Source of the DNA: E44-bin88 sp050123275 | GTDB lineage: Bacteria > Chloroflexota > Dehalococcoidia > Dehalococcoidales > BS750m-G39 | Direction of reading: 5' to 3' | Assembly: GCA_050123275.1 (NCBI GenBank) | Contig: JASFHK010000004.1 | Location: 1 to 64,000 of the forward strand | DNA length: 64,000 bases | Shown here: one piece after another, positions 7,597 to 15,155 of the stretch | How the letters are laid out: each line of letters opens with the position of its first letter | Numbering within the stretch: position 1 is the first letter of the stretch | The notes under the pieces: generated by a model | The model's database searches: none | What the model was told of the DNA's origin: nothing | Seen by the model: the letters and a program-made list of their open reading frames with translations, nothing else | Program-made: the position numbers and the translations under genes

Positions 7597-8756
7597 TAAA
7601 AAGGCTTCTCGGCGTCCTTGTTAATCCAGTCAAAAGTTCTGCCAGTGTCATCTTCTGATGTCGTGACAAATTGTGGATAGCCCTCAAAGATTTGTTGGTC
7701 AACAGGATTACAGGCCCAAGGGTTATATATGACACCAAACTCATGTAGTCTTTTGACTTGTTCGTTTTCACTATGTTCTAACCACCTGTTTTTGGTAATC
7801 AAGACCGCGCTTAGACGTGTATTCTGCGCTTTTCCTCCTAGCCCAGGTTTTGGGGTAAATAAGCCGCTAAAATCTCTACGTTCTTCTGTGCTTACTATCT
7901 CGTCATCTGGAGTTCTTTTAAGTACAACCACGAGCTTGCCGAACAACTCGTCTAGCAGACCTGATTCGCCTGCAGGCATATTATCTATATTTAGAGCAGT
8001 AATGAAAGGTAGATTGAGATCCTTTACGCTTTTATATTTATTAATCTTTTTTCCTAGCATTCCTCTTAGTTGTGTAGTACCTACAAACCTTGCGGGTAGC
8101 ATATATCCACCGACAATAGGGTCTTTCTGCATAGTTTTCTTGGGCATTAGGAGTAGATTCAGCTTAAGTTCGTCTGCTGTATACTCGATTTCTTGAGTAG
8201 TATGTGTTGTCTCGGGTTCAAAGCTGTCCAGCCATTGTTTTACAAATTGCGTTAGTCTTTTGTAATCTACTTTGTTCGGAATATGATCGGAATGAAAGAT
8301 TACATGGATGAAAAAATAATGCTCAATTTTGTTGAGTTGATCCAGAATTAAATCGGTTTTTTTCTCCTCTTTTGTCCAATCAGGTGTGTCAAATACTGTG
8401 GCTATTTCAATGATTATAGGTTTGTTGAGATTTTGACCTGTAATAAGTAAATCAGGTTCGCCTTCTTCAAGGCGTGGGTGGATGCTTACAGAATAGCCTA
8501 TACTTTTGAAGAACTGATATAAGACCAGCTCGTAATAAGCGCCGAAGTGTTGTGGACTACTTTTATCTCTAAGTCTACCTAGTATATCTGGTTTAACATC
8601 TTCAGGTAGGCTTTGAAACCATTTCTCAATCTTGGCTCGCTCCTTTGTCATAATGGGGTCAAGTGCTAGTCTGGCTATAAACGGCGTCGAGTATTTATAT
8701 GCCAAGTCATATCGCTTTTCTAGAGACTTTACCCAGCTTTCCTCGAATACTTTCAC
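7590..8756 (-). CDS. Orphan nuclease-like protein (PD-(D/E)XK-type pattern)
   Basis: A 388-residue protein not recognised as a named family. Residues 70-120 fit a PD-(D/E)XK layout: Glu76 in a helix (AYYELVLYQFF), Pro-Asp102 in GEPDLLITG, and Glu117 in IIIEIAT. The expected Lys is Ala119, so the active site is a variant or the Lys has moved. There is no signal peptide or membrane span. The start is GTG at 8756, with a weak ribosome binding site. The DNA is clearly AT-rich beside its neighbours (about 40% GC by eye), which suggests recent transfer. No partner methyltransferase is adjacent. It could be a defence nuclease or a restriction-like enzyme. Confidence 0.6.
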   Translation of the reverse strand: MKVFEESWVKSLEKRYDLAYKYSTPFIARLALDPIMTKERAKIEKWFQSLPEDVKPDILGRLRDKSSPQHFGAYYELVLYQFFKSIGYSVSIHPRLEEGEPDLLITGQNLNKPIIIEIATVFDTPDWTKEEKKTDLILDQLNKIEHYFFIHVIFHSDHIPNKVDYKRLTQFVKQWLDSFEPETTHTTQEIEYTADELKLNLLLMPKKTMQKDPIVGGYMLPARFVGTTQLRGMLGKKINKYKSVKDLNLPFITALNIDNMPAGESGLLDELFGKLVVVLKRTPDDEIVSTEERRDFSGLFTPKPGLGGKAQNTRLSAVLITKNRWLEHSENEQVKRLHEFGVIYNPWACNPVDQQIFEGYPQFVTTSEDDTGRTFDWINKDAEKPFYC

Positions 8757-8787
8757 TTTCTAGCTGTACCCAAAGTTCTTGTAGATA

Positions 8788-9630
8788 TTAGGTGGCTTTC
8801 TTGGTATACAATAGTTCGCAGGGCAGGTAGCGCGCCTTGCCGAAAGCCTGCTGGAGCATATCCGTTCTCCGCCCGCTGTCGCTGGCCGAGATGACGTGGT
8901 AGAGGGGGTGGGCAGAGGGCGAGGCCGGTTTCAGGTCCTCGACGTATTTGTAGCCCAGTTCCTTTAATCCTGCCTTGAAAAGCCGCACCAGCCGCGTTCT
9001 CATCTTGTCCGCGTCGATTTTGCCCTCCTGCTTCTTCTGGCTGATTTCCTGCCAGTCGCGGTTGCCGTAGAGCCTGGATATGGAAAGCTGGCACTCGGGG
9101 CGGGCCAGGTTGCGCAGCAAGGCCATCTCCAGGGGGAAGGCAATCAACAACTCGGTCTTGCGCCCCCGCCAGTCTTTGCCGTGGGCGGCCAGCTTCCTGA
9201 TGGTAGACCAGCGCAGCTGCCGGTAGCCGGGCGGGTCGATGAAGGCGAAGCTGGAAGCGGAACGGGGGATGAAGTCGAAAGCCTGCTTGAGCACTTTGTC
9301 GTTGACGCAATTGCCAGTGACAATCTTGACGTCGCCGTGGCGCTGGGTCATCAGCCAGGCCAGGCTTTCGGCGTCGGCGGGGTCGCGGGCGATAAAAATG
9401 TGTCGGGCGAAGGGCTTCGGCGTGCCCAAAGCCCGCAGCGCCGAGTCTTCGATAACGCAATCGGTGCCCTTGCCGATGCAGCCGCCGCCGCTGGCGTAAA
9501 GCTCCAGGTAGCAGTAGCCGTCCTTGCCCAGCGCGCTGGTGTAGGCTTCGATATAATCGCCGAAGCACTCCAGCTTGTGGCAGTTCCACTTGCGGATTGT
9601 TTTCAGTCTTTTCCCGGCCAGCTCGTTCAT
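8788..9630 (-). CDS. tcmP: Three-Cys-motif partner protein TcmP
   Basis: A 280-residue protein matching TcmP. Family marks are YLELYASGGG (41-50) with a following IGKGTDCVIEDSALRAL, and FIDPPGYRQLRW in the middle, which resembles the catalytic DPP region of methyltransferase folds. Family members usually sit beside a three-cysteine Gp37/Gp68-type protein; no such gene is present here, so this copy is an orphan. The stop of eno and the ATG of tcmP share one base (TAATG), so the gene is coupled to eno. GC content is like the host, unlike the neighbouring nuclease gene. Function is unknown. Confidence 0.75.
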   Translation of the reverse strand: MNELAGKRLKTIRKWNCHKLECFGDYIEAYTSALGKDGYCYLELYASGGGCIGKGTDCVIEDSALRALGTPKPFARHIFIARDPADAESLAWLMTQRHGDVKIVTGNCVNDKVLKQAFDFIPRSASSFAFIDPPGYRQLRWSTIRKLAAHGKDWRGRKTELLIAFPLEMALLRNLARPECQLSISRLYGNRDWQEISQKKQEGKIDADKMRTRLVRLFKAGLKELGYKYVEDLKPASPSAHPLYHVISASDSGRRTDMLQQAFGKARYLPCELLYTKKAT

Positions 9631-10916
9631 TATTGCTTTAAATTATAGAAGGCGCTCATTCCGGCGTATTTGCCGTTGGCACCCAGCTCCTCCTCGATTT
9701 GGAGCAGGCGGTTATACTTGGCGGTGCGCTCGGAGCGGCAGGGGGCGCCCGCCTTGATGAATCCCGTGTTCAGGCCCACCGCCAGGTCGGCGATAAAGCT
9801 GTCGCTGGTCTCGCCGGAGCGGTGGCTGACCACCGCCGTCCAGCCCGCGTTCTGCGCCATCTTGACGGCGGCGATGGTCTCGGTGAGGGTGCCTATCTGG
9901 TTGAGCTTGATGAGAATGGAGTTGGAGGCTTTGAGCTCGATGCCTTTGCTTAACCGTTCGACGTTGGTCACGTAGAGGTCGTCGCCGACCAGCTGCACCT
10001 TTTCCCCCAGCTTTTGCGTGAGCAGTTGCCAGCCTTCCCAGTCGTCCTCGGCCATGCCGTCCTCGATGCTGATAATAGGGTAGGCGCTGACCCACTTGAC
10101 ATAATAATCAACCATCTCCCCGCTGGTAAGCGAAATGCCTTCTCTAGCAAGCGCGTACTTGCCGTTCTGGTAGAACTCGCTGGCGGCGGGGTCTAAAGCG
10201 ATGTAGCAGTCACTGCCGGGGGCATAGCCCGCCTTTTCCATAGCGGCCAGTATGGCTTCGATGGCGTCCTTGTTGGCGGGGAGGGAGGGGGCAAAGCCGC
10301 CCTCGTCGCCGACGTTGGTGTTCAGCCCCCTGTCCTTGAGCACCTTTTTCAAAGCCTGGTAAATCTCGGCGGCCATGCGCAGGGCTTCGGCGAAGCTGCG
10401 GGCGCCGACGGGCATGACCATGAACTCCTGGAAGTCGGTGGAGTCGGCGGCGTGCTTGCCGCCGTTGAGGATATTGAGCATGGGCACGGGCAGGGTGTAG
10501 CTGTCTTTCTGCCCCAGGTAAAGGTAGAGGGGCATCTCGGCGGATGTGGCCACGGCGCGGGCCACTGCTAACGAAACTCCCAGTATGGCATTGGCGCCCA
10601 GCCGCGACTTGTCGGGGGTGCCGTCGAGGTTTATCAGTTTTTTGTCCAGGGCCGGCTGGTCGGTGGCGGAAAGCCCCTTGACCACGGGGGCGATGATATC
10701 GTTGACGTTGGCCGCCGCCTTGAGTACGCCCTTGCCTCCGAAGCGGGACTGGTCGCCGTCCCTCAGCTCCACGGCTTCGTGCTGGCCGGTGCTGGCGCCG
10801 GAGGGCACCGCGGCCACGCCCTTGATGCCGTCGTCGAGGGTTACCTCGACCTCTAAAGTGGGGTTGCCGCGTGAATCTAAAATCTCTCTGGCTTTAACGC
10901 TGTCAATCTTGGTCAT
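9630..10916 (-). CDS. eno: Enolase
   Basis: A 428-residue enolase, converting 2-phosphoglycerate to phosphoenolpyruvate. The N-terminal ILDSRGNPT, the loop PSGASTG, the GDEGGFAP region with catalytic Glu, the metal ligands in ALDPAASEF and SIEDGM, and the signature ILIKLNQIGTLTET with catalytic Lys are all present. SHRSGET follows. Length is normal. It lies 6 bp after the LOG-like gene and is coupled to tcmP. Together with gapA nearby it gives the lower glycolytic or gluconeogenic branch. Confidence 0.98.
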   Translation of the reverse strand: MTKIDSVKAREILDSRGNPTLEVEVTLDDGIKGVAAVPSGASTGQHEAVELRDGDQSRFGGKGVLKAAANVNDIIAPVVKGLSATDQPALDKKLINLDGTPDKSRLGANAILGVSLAVARAVATSAEMPLYLYLGQKDSYTLPVPMLNILNGGKHAADSTDFQEFMVMPVGARSFAEALRMAAEIYQALKKVLKDRGLNTNVGDEGGFAPSLPANKDAIEAILAAMEKAGYAPGSDCYIALDPAASEFYQNGKYALAREGISLTSGEMVDYYVKWVSAYPIISIEDGMAEDDWEGWQLLTQKLGEKVQLVGDDLYVTNVERLSKGIELKASNSILIKLNQIGTLTETIAAVKMAQNAGWTAVVSHRSGETSDSFIADLAVGLNTGFIKAGAPCRSERTAKYNRLLQIEEELGANGKYAGMSAFYNLKQ

Positions 10917-10922
10917 TTAGTA

Positions 10923-11417
10923 TTACGCATCCTTTGCTATCGTTTCCAGGGCTTTGTCCACCGCCTCAACGGCGCTTTCGGCCCGGATAATGCTATCGTC
11001 ATCCTTGCCCTTTCGGGAAATGTGCCAGGTGTTGAGGCCGATGACGGGGACGCCGCTTTGCAGGGCGTGGCTGATTTCGGAGAGGGTGCCGTAGTTGCCG
11101 CCGATGGCGATTACCGCCTGCCCCGATTTAGCCACGGCCACGTTGCGGGCGTAGCCCAGGTTGGTGACGATGGGGATGTTAACGTAGGGGTTGGCGGCGC
11201 GCCGGTCGTCGCCGGGCAGGATGCCGACGGTTGTGCCGCCTTCGGCGCTGGCGCCCTTGCAGGCCGCCTCCATAATACCCCCCAGTCCGCCGCATACCAG
11301 TGTCGCGCCCCGTTTGGCCAGTTCGCGCCCGACTGCTTCCGCCAAACGGGCTTCTTCCTTGTGGCAACTGCCGCCGCCGATAACGGCGATAATGGGTTGC
11401 TTTTTGGTCATGCGCAT
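10923..11417 (-). CDS. TIGR00725/LOG-like nucleotide-binding protein
   Basis: A 164-residue Rossmann-type protein of the family that includes LOG and DprA-like SLOG folds. Visible motifs are VIGGGSCH near the N terminus, CGGLGGIMEAACKGA (about 43-57) and IGGNYGTLSEI (about 104-114), the last corresponding to PGGxGTxxE of cytokinin-activating LOG enzymes but altered. The altered motif fits the TIGR00725 subgroup, whose substrate is unknown. Two in-frame Met codons (residues 1 and 3) lie just after a -10 box, so the start could be either. Followed 6 bp later by eno. Confidence 0.8.
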   Translation of the reverse strand: MRMTKKQPIIAVIGGGSCHKEEARLAEAVGRELAKRGATLVCGGLGGIMEAACKGASAEGGTTVGILPGDDRRAANPYVNIPIVTNLGYARNVAVAKSGQAVIAIGGNYGTLSEISHALQSGVPVIGLNTWHISRKGKDDDSIIRAESAVEAVDKALETIAKDA

Positions 11418-11421
11418 ATGG

Positions 11422-11450
11422 ATTATAGCACCAGAAAGTGTGGTTTGGAA
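11422..11450 (-). promoter_or_regulatory. Leaderless promoter for the LOG-like gene and eno
   Basis: Minus strand: perfect -10 TATAAT (complement of 11422-11427) only 4 nt before the first ATG and 10 nt before the second. A weak -35 TTCCAA lies 17 bp upstream. There is no room for a Shine-Dalgarno sequence in the mRNA, so translation would be leaderless, probably from Met1 or Met3. Confidence 0.5.
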
Positions 11451-11478
11451 ACTACCTTTATTGGAGGAGTGAGTTGCT

Positions 11479-11668
11479 ACCCCACACCACTCTGTTGGCG
11501 AACGTTATTCTTTCCCACCCAATACCCACCCTACAAGGGTTAAACCCTTATATACCTCTTATTCGGGATACGCCCCGCCACTCCTCTCATTGGGGTGTTT
11601 AAGAGGGGCGAAGCCCCTCTTTACCTTAAAAGGGTGGCGGGTGGGAATAGATAAAAATGGGGGTGGGG
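11479..11668 (-). repeat. Dispersed intergenic repeat, copy B (long form)
   Basis: The longest copy. The left end reads CCCCACACCACTCTGT..GCGAACGTT, then TTTCCCACCCAATACCCACC. A stem AAGGGTT (11535-11541) / AACCCTT (11543-11549) follows. The right half holds a perfect 9-bp stem, AAGAGGGGC / GCCCCTCTT (11601-11621), and ends GGGTGGCGGGTGGGAA..GGGGTGGGGC, an imperfect inverted copy of the left end. This terminal inverted-repeat layout resembles a small non-autonomous mobile element. It fills the gap between pth and the LOG-like gene. Confidence 0.65.
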
Positions 11669-12238
11669 CTAATTAAACTTGTTCATCGCCGGCGTCAGGC
11701 CCTCGCTAATCAGGCAGAGGAGGGCCTCGTCCACGGTGGGGATGATGCTGTTGATGGCGCGTCTTTCGGCTGGGGTGAAGTCGCTCAAGACATAGCGGAC
11801 GATATCTTCCTCGCTGACTTCGGCTTGGTTCGGTCTGCCTATGCCTACACGAAGGCGGACGAAGTCCTGGACGCCCAGCTCCTGGATGATGGAACGGATG
11901 CCCTTGTGGCCGCCGGAGCCTTTGCCGAAACCGATGCGGATTTTGGCCAGGGGCAGGTCGAGGTCGTCCTGGATGACGATGAGGTCGTTGGGGTCGATAT
12001 CGAAGCGGTCCGTCAAACGCCCCACCGACTTGCCGCTTTCGTTCATGTAGGTCTGAGGGCGGGCTAATACTACGTCGTTTCCGGCCACGATGCCCTGGCC
12101 GATGCGCGCCAGCCCTTTTTTCTTATCGAACTTGATGCCCTGCCGGCGGGCGAAGTGATTGAGGCAGATATAGCCGATGTTGTGGCGGTGGCGGGCGTAA
12201 AAGCGGCCGGGGTTGCCTAGGCCGACGATTAGTTTCAT
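11669..12238 (-). CDS. pth: Peptidyl-tRNA hydrolase
   Basis: A 189-residue Pth, which releases peptides from peptidyl-tRNA that has dropped off the ribosome. The start at 12238 (MKLIVGLGNPGRFY) is chosen because it begins the family's first strand; an upstream extension in the same frame is low-complexity shadow of ligA. Catalytic His is in RHNIGY, with Asn and Asp in the TYMNESG and IQDDLDLP regions. The ATG overlaps the ligA stop (TGATG). Length is normal. Confidence 0.95.
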   Translation of the reverse strand: MKLIVGLGNPGRFYARHRHNIGYICLNHFARRQGIKFDKKKGLARIGQGIVAGNDVVLARPQTYMNESGKSVGRLTDRFDIDPNDLIVIQDDLDLPLAKIRIGFGKGSGGHKGIRSIIQELGVQDFVRLRVGIGRPNQAEVSEEDIVRYVLSDFTPAERRAINSIIPTVDEALLCLISEGLTPAMNKFN

Positions 12239-14298
12239 CAGGGTTTTGCCTCCAGGATGCTTAACAGCTTCTTTTCGTCGATTTGCTCGGTGCCCAGCTC
12301 GCGGGCTTTGGCCAGCTTGTTGCCGCCGGGGTCGGTGCCGACGACGAGGTAGGTCGTCTTTTTGGTGACGTTGTCCTTGGCCGCGCCGCCCAGCGCCTTG
12401 ATTTTCTCCTCCGCCTCCTGCCTGCCGCAAGACTCCAGCCGCCCCGTGATGACGAACTCCATGCCGTCCAGAGGCAAGGCTCCGGCTTTCGTCTCCTCCG
12501 CCATCCTGACGCCCGCTTCCCTCAAACCGTCAATGATTTGCCGGTTCTCCTCCTGGCTGAAAAAGGCGAGGATACTGTCGGCGATCTTGGGGCCGATGGC
12601 TTCGACATTCATCAATTCTTCCTTCGATGCTTTAGCTAAGGCTTCGATGCCGCCGAAACGCCTGGCCAGAATCTCGGCGGTCTCGTTGCCGATGTGGCGT
12701 ATGCCCAGGGCGTAGATTAAGCGGGCCAGCGGGCGGTTCTTGCTGGCCTCGATGGCGTCGAGCAGGTTGGCCACGCTCTTTTCGCCCGTGTTTTCCAGTT
12801 GCAAAAGCTCGTCTTTTTTGTCCTTGAGCCTGTATAAATCGGCGGCGTTTTTGACCAGGCCGTGGTTGTAGAGGATGACGCTTTGGGCTTCGCCGATGCC
12901 CTCGATGTCCATGGCGCCCCGCGAGGCGAAAAGCTCGATGCGCTGTTGCGCCTGCGCCGGGCAGGCGGCATTACTGCAATAGTACATCACCTCGCCCTGG
13001 GGCCTGACGATGCTGGGCTGGTGGCATGTGGGGCAGAGGGGATGGCCCTTACTGTCTTTGTCCAGTTTGTTCAGCAGGCTGAACTCTTTTTCTTGGCCGG
13101 TGCGCTTGCTCAAGACGGGGCCGACCACCTGGGGGATGACCTCGCCGGCGCGCTGGATGACCACGGTATCGCCTTCGCGGATGTCCTTACGCCGGATGTC
13201 GTCTTCGTTGTGCAGGGCGGCGCTTTTAATGGTGACGCCGCCCACCGCCACCGGCTCCAGGACGGCGTAGGGGTTGAGGGTGCCGGTGCGGCCCACGCTG
13301 ATTTCGATGCTGTTCAGTTTTGTCGTGCCCTGGACGGCGGGGAACTTGTAGGCGATGGCCCAGCGCGGCTCGCGCCCGACGTCGCCCAGCCGCCGCTGTA
13401 AATCAATCCGGTTGACCTTGACCACGATGCCGTCGGCTTCGTAGGGCAGGCTCTCCCTTAGCTCCACCCATTTGTGATAGTAGGCTTCGACCTCATCGAT
13501 GCCGCCGAGCAATTTATTGTTTGGGTTCACCTTGAAGCCGAGGTTTTTCAGATATGCCATCGTCTCCCAATGGGTATCCGGGGTGGTCTTGCCCTCGGCG
13601 TAGCCGAGCATATAGATATAGATATCGAGGGGGCGTTTGGCGGTGACGCGCGGGTCGAGCTGGCGCACCGAACCGGCGGCGGCGTTGCGGGGGTTGGCGA
13701 AAAGGGGCTGTCCCTCGTCGGCGCGGTCCCGGTTCAGCTTTTCGAAGCCCGCCTTGGGCAAAAATACCTCGCCACGCACCTCGAAACGGGGCGGGAAGTC
13801 GCCTTTAACCGAGAGGGGGATGCTCCTTACCGTCTTCAGGTTCTGGGTGATGTCCTCGCCGCGCAGGCCGTCGCCGCGGGTGGCGCCGGTGGCGAACTTG
13901 CCGTCGACGTAGGTCAGCGCCACGGCCAGCCCGTCCATCTTGTGCTCGACGACGAAGTCGAACTTCTCGCCGCCGACCAGCTTCTTCGTCCGCTGGTACC
14001 AGGCGTCAAGCTCCTCATCGGAAAAGGCGTTGCCCAGCGATAGTAGGGGCAGGGGGTGCTCCACGATGCCGAAAGCCTCCAGAGGGGCGGCGCCGACACG
14101 CTGGGTGGGCGAGTCGGGGGTCAGGAACCGGGGGAACTCCGCTTCCAGCTCCTCAAGCTCCCGCATCATCCCGTCATACTCGGCATCGGAGACCTCGGGG
14201 CTGTCCAGCACGTAGTAGCGGTAGTTGTGGTGGTCTATCTCCGCCCTTAGCTGTGCTATCCTTTTTTCGGCTGCGGCTGGTTCCATATTCAGGCTCAT
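12238..14298 (-). CDS. ligA: NAD-dependent DNA ligase LigA
   Basis: A 686-residue bacterial ligase that seals nicks using NAD+. Domain Ia (HNYRYYVLDSPEVSDAEYD) is followed by the adenylation domain with Lys120 in EHKMDGLA. Next come the OB fold, a four-cysteine zinc finger (CPTC..YYCSNAAC), helix-hairpin-helix repeats and a C-terminal BRCT domain from about residue 605. Length is normal. It is the first gene of ligA-pth. The start may be Met1 or Met5. An 11-residue difference in the Lys context (EHK rather than ELK) is within family variation. Confidence 0.97.
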   Translation of the reverse strand: MSLNMEPAAAEKRIAQLRAEIDHHNYRYYVLDSPEVSDAEYDGMMRELEELEAEFPRFLTPDSPTQRVGAAPLEAFGIVEHPLPLLSLGNAFSDEELDAWYQRTKKLVGGEKFDFVVEHKMDGLAVALTYVDGKFATGATRGDGLRGEDITQNLKTVRSIPLSVKGDFPPRFEVRGEVFLPKAGFEKLNRDRADEGQPLFANPRNAAAGSVRQLDPRVTAKRPLDIYIYMLGYAEGKTTPDTHWETMAYLKNLGFKVNPNNKLLGGIDEVEAYYHKWVELRESLPYEADGIVVKVNRIDLQRRLGDVGREPRWAIAYKFPAVQGTTKLNSIEISVGRTGTLNPYAVLEPVAVGGVTIKSAALHNEDDIRRKDIREGDTVVIQRAGEVIPQVVGPVLSKRTGQEKEFSLLNKLDKDSKGHPLCPTCHQPSIVRPQGEVMYYCSNAACPAQAQQRIELFASRGAMDIEGIGEAQSVILYNHGLVKNAADLYRLKDKKDELLQLENTGEKSVANLLDAIEASKNRPLARLIYALGIRHIGNETAEILARRFGGIEALAKASKEELMNVEAIGPKIADSILAFFSQEENRQIIDGLREAGVRMAEETKAGALPLDGMEFVITGRLESCGRQEAEEKIKALGGAAKDNVTKKTTYLVVGTDPGGNKLAKARELGTEQIDEKKLLSILEAKP

Positions 14299-14375
14299 TA
14301 TATTACATTTAACGGCGGCTAACTACCGCCGACGGTGACTATTTTCTTATTCATTTTGAGCCTTTCTTGTGCTTT

Positions 14376-14420
14376 AGTATAGCAGAGCTTGTGGCTGGGC
14401 AAAAGAGAAAGGGTTATAAT
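14376..14420. promoter_or_regulatory. Divergent promoter region ligA / Gly-Tyr repeat gene
   Basis: For the minus strand, TATACT (complement of 14376-14381) lies about 78 nt before the ligA ATG. The leader holds a small CGGCGG/CCGCCG hairpin near 14318-14335. For the plus strand, TATAAT at 14415-14420 lies 23 nt before the ATG at 14444, with GAAGGGGGAG as ribosome binding site. Neither has a strong -35. Confidence 0.5.
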
Positions 14421-14443
14421 ACTAGAAACGAAGGGGGAGTAAC

Positions 14444-15076
14444 ATGTGGCTGAAAACAGTTTTGATAATAATCGGTGTCGTGGCCGTGGTCGGTGTCGGC
14501 GGCTATATTCTTTATAACACGGCTTACACCGTGGGCGACGCCGCCGGTTTCGACGAGGGCTACAAGGCCGGGGAAAAGGTTGGCTATATCGCGGGTAACG
14601 ATGACGGCTATAGCGACGGCTACACCCTGGGCCATGACGAAGGTTACAGCGAGGGCGAGACCGTCGGCTATAACCAGGGTTATGAAACGGGCTATGATGA
14701 GGGCGTGGGGGCTGGTACCGGGCACGGCTTTTGTTTGAGCGACCCCACCTACGCCCAGGCGCTGGCCTTTATGGCCGCCGACCGCACCGACCATAATAAC
14801 TACGACGACGACAGCTACGTTTGCAGCCACTTTTCCCGCGACGTTTGCAATAACGCCGAGGCGGCGGGCTGGCGTTGCGCCTTCGTCGAGATACGCTTCG
14901 AGGACTCGGGGCATTCCATCGTCGCCTTCGACACCATCGACCGGGGGCTTATCTACATCGAGCCCCAGTTCGATGATGTGGTCACCGTGGCCATCGGGCA
15001 GCGCTATTCCCAGCTGAACGACTACGTTATACCCGGCTACAACGATATCATCCAGGACATACTGGTTATCTGGTAG
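14444..15076 (+). CDS. Membrane-anchored Gly-Tyr repeat protein with transglutaminase/cysteine-peptidase-like domain
   Basis: A 210-residue protein in three parts. Residues 4-25 are a hydrophobic N-terminal helix with no cleavage site, likely an anchor. Residues 35-88 are an acidic repeat with Gly every four residues and many GY pairs (GYSDGY, GYNQGY, GYETGY-type units). Residues 100-210 form a globular domain with Cys127 in YVCSHFS, His157 in GHSIVAFDT and Asp163, ordered as in transglutaminase-like cysteine enzymes. The substrate is unknown. The repeat may be a flexible stalk holding the enzyme outside the membrane. It has its own promoter and stands alone. Confidence 0.7.
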   Translation: MWLKTVLIIIGVVAVVGVGGYILYNTAYTVGDAAGFDEGYKAGEKVGYIAGNDDGYSDGYTLGHDEGYSEGETVGYNQGYETGYDEGVGAGTGHGFCLSDPTYAQALAFMAADRTDHNNYDDDSYVCSHFSRDVCNNAEAAGWRCAFVEIRFEDSGHSIVAFDTIDRGLIYIEPQFDDVVTVAIGQRYSQLNDYVIPGYNDIIQDILVIW

Positions 15077-15155
15077 GCGACTTGTGCCTTTCGTGAGCTA
15101 TGGGTTAAACTTAGAGCGGATAACGGCACCGAGCTTAGATTGGAAAGAGAGATTT

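Noticed and set aside
11601..11621. Stand-alone terminator
   Set aside because: The 9-bp stem lacks a real T-run on either strand and is part of repeat copy B.
12239..12430. N-terminal extension of Pth
   Set aside because: Gln/Arg/Gly-rich extension overlaps ligA; the family starts at MKLIVGLGNPG.
14518..14712. CRISPR-like or satellite repeat in DNA of the Gly-Tyr gene
   Set aside because: The periodicity is at protein level (Gly every fourth residue) with varied codons and no constant DNA unit or spacers.
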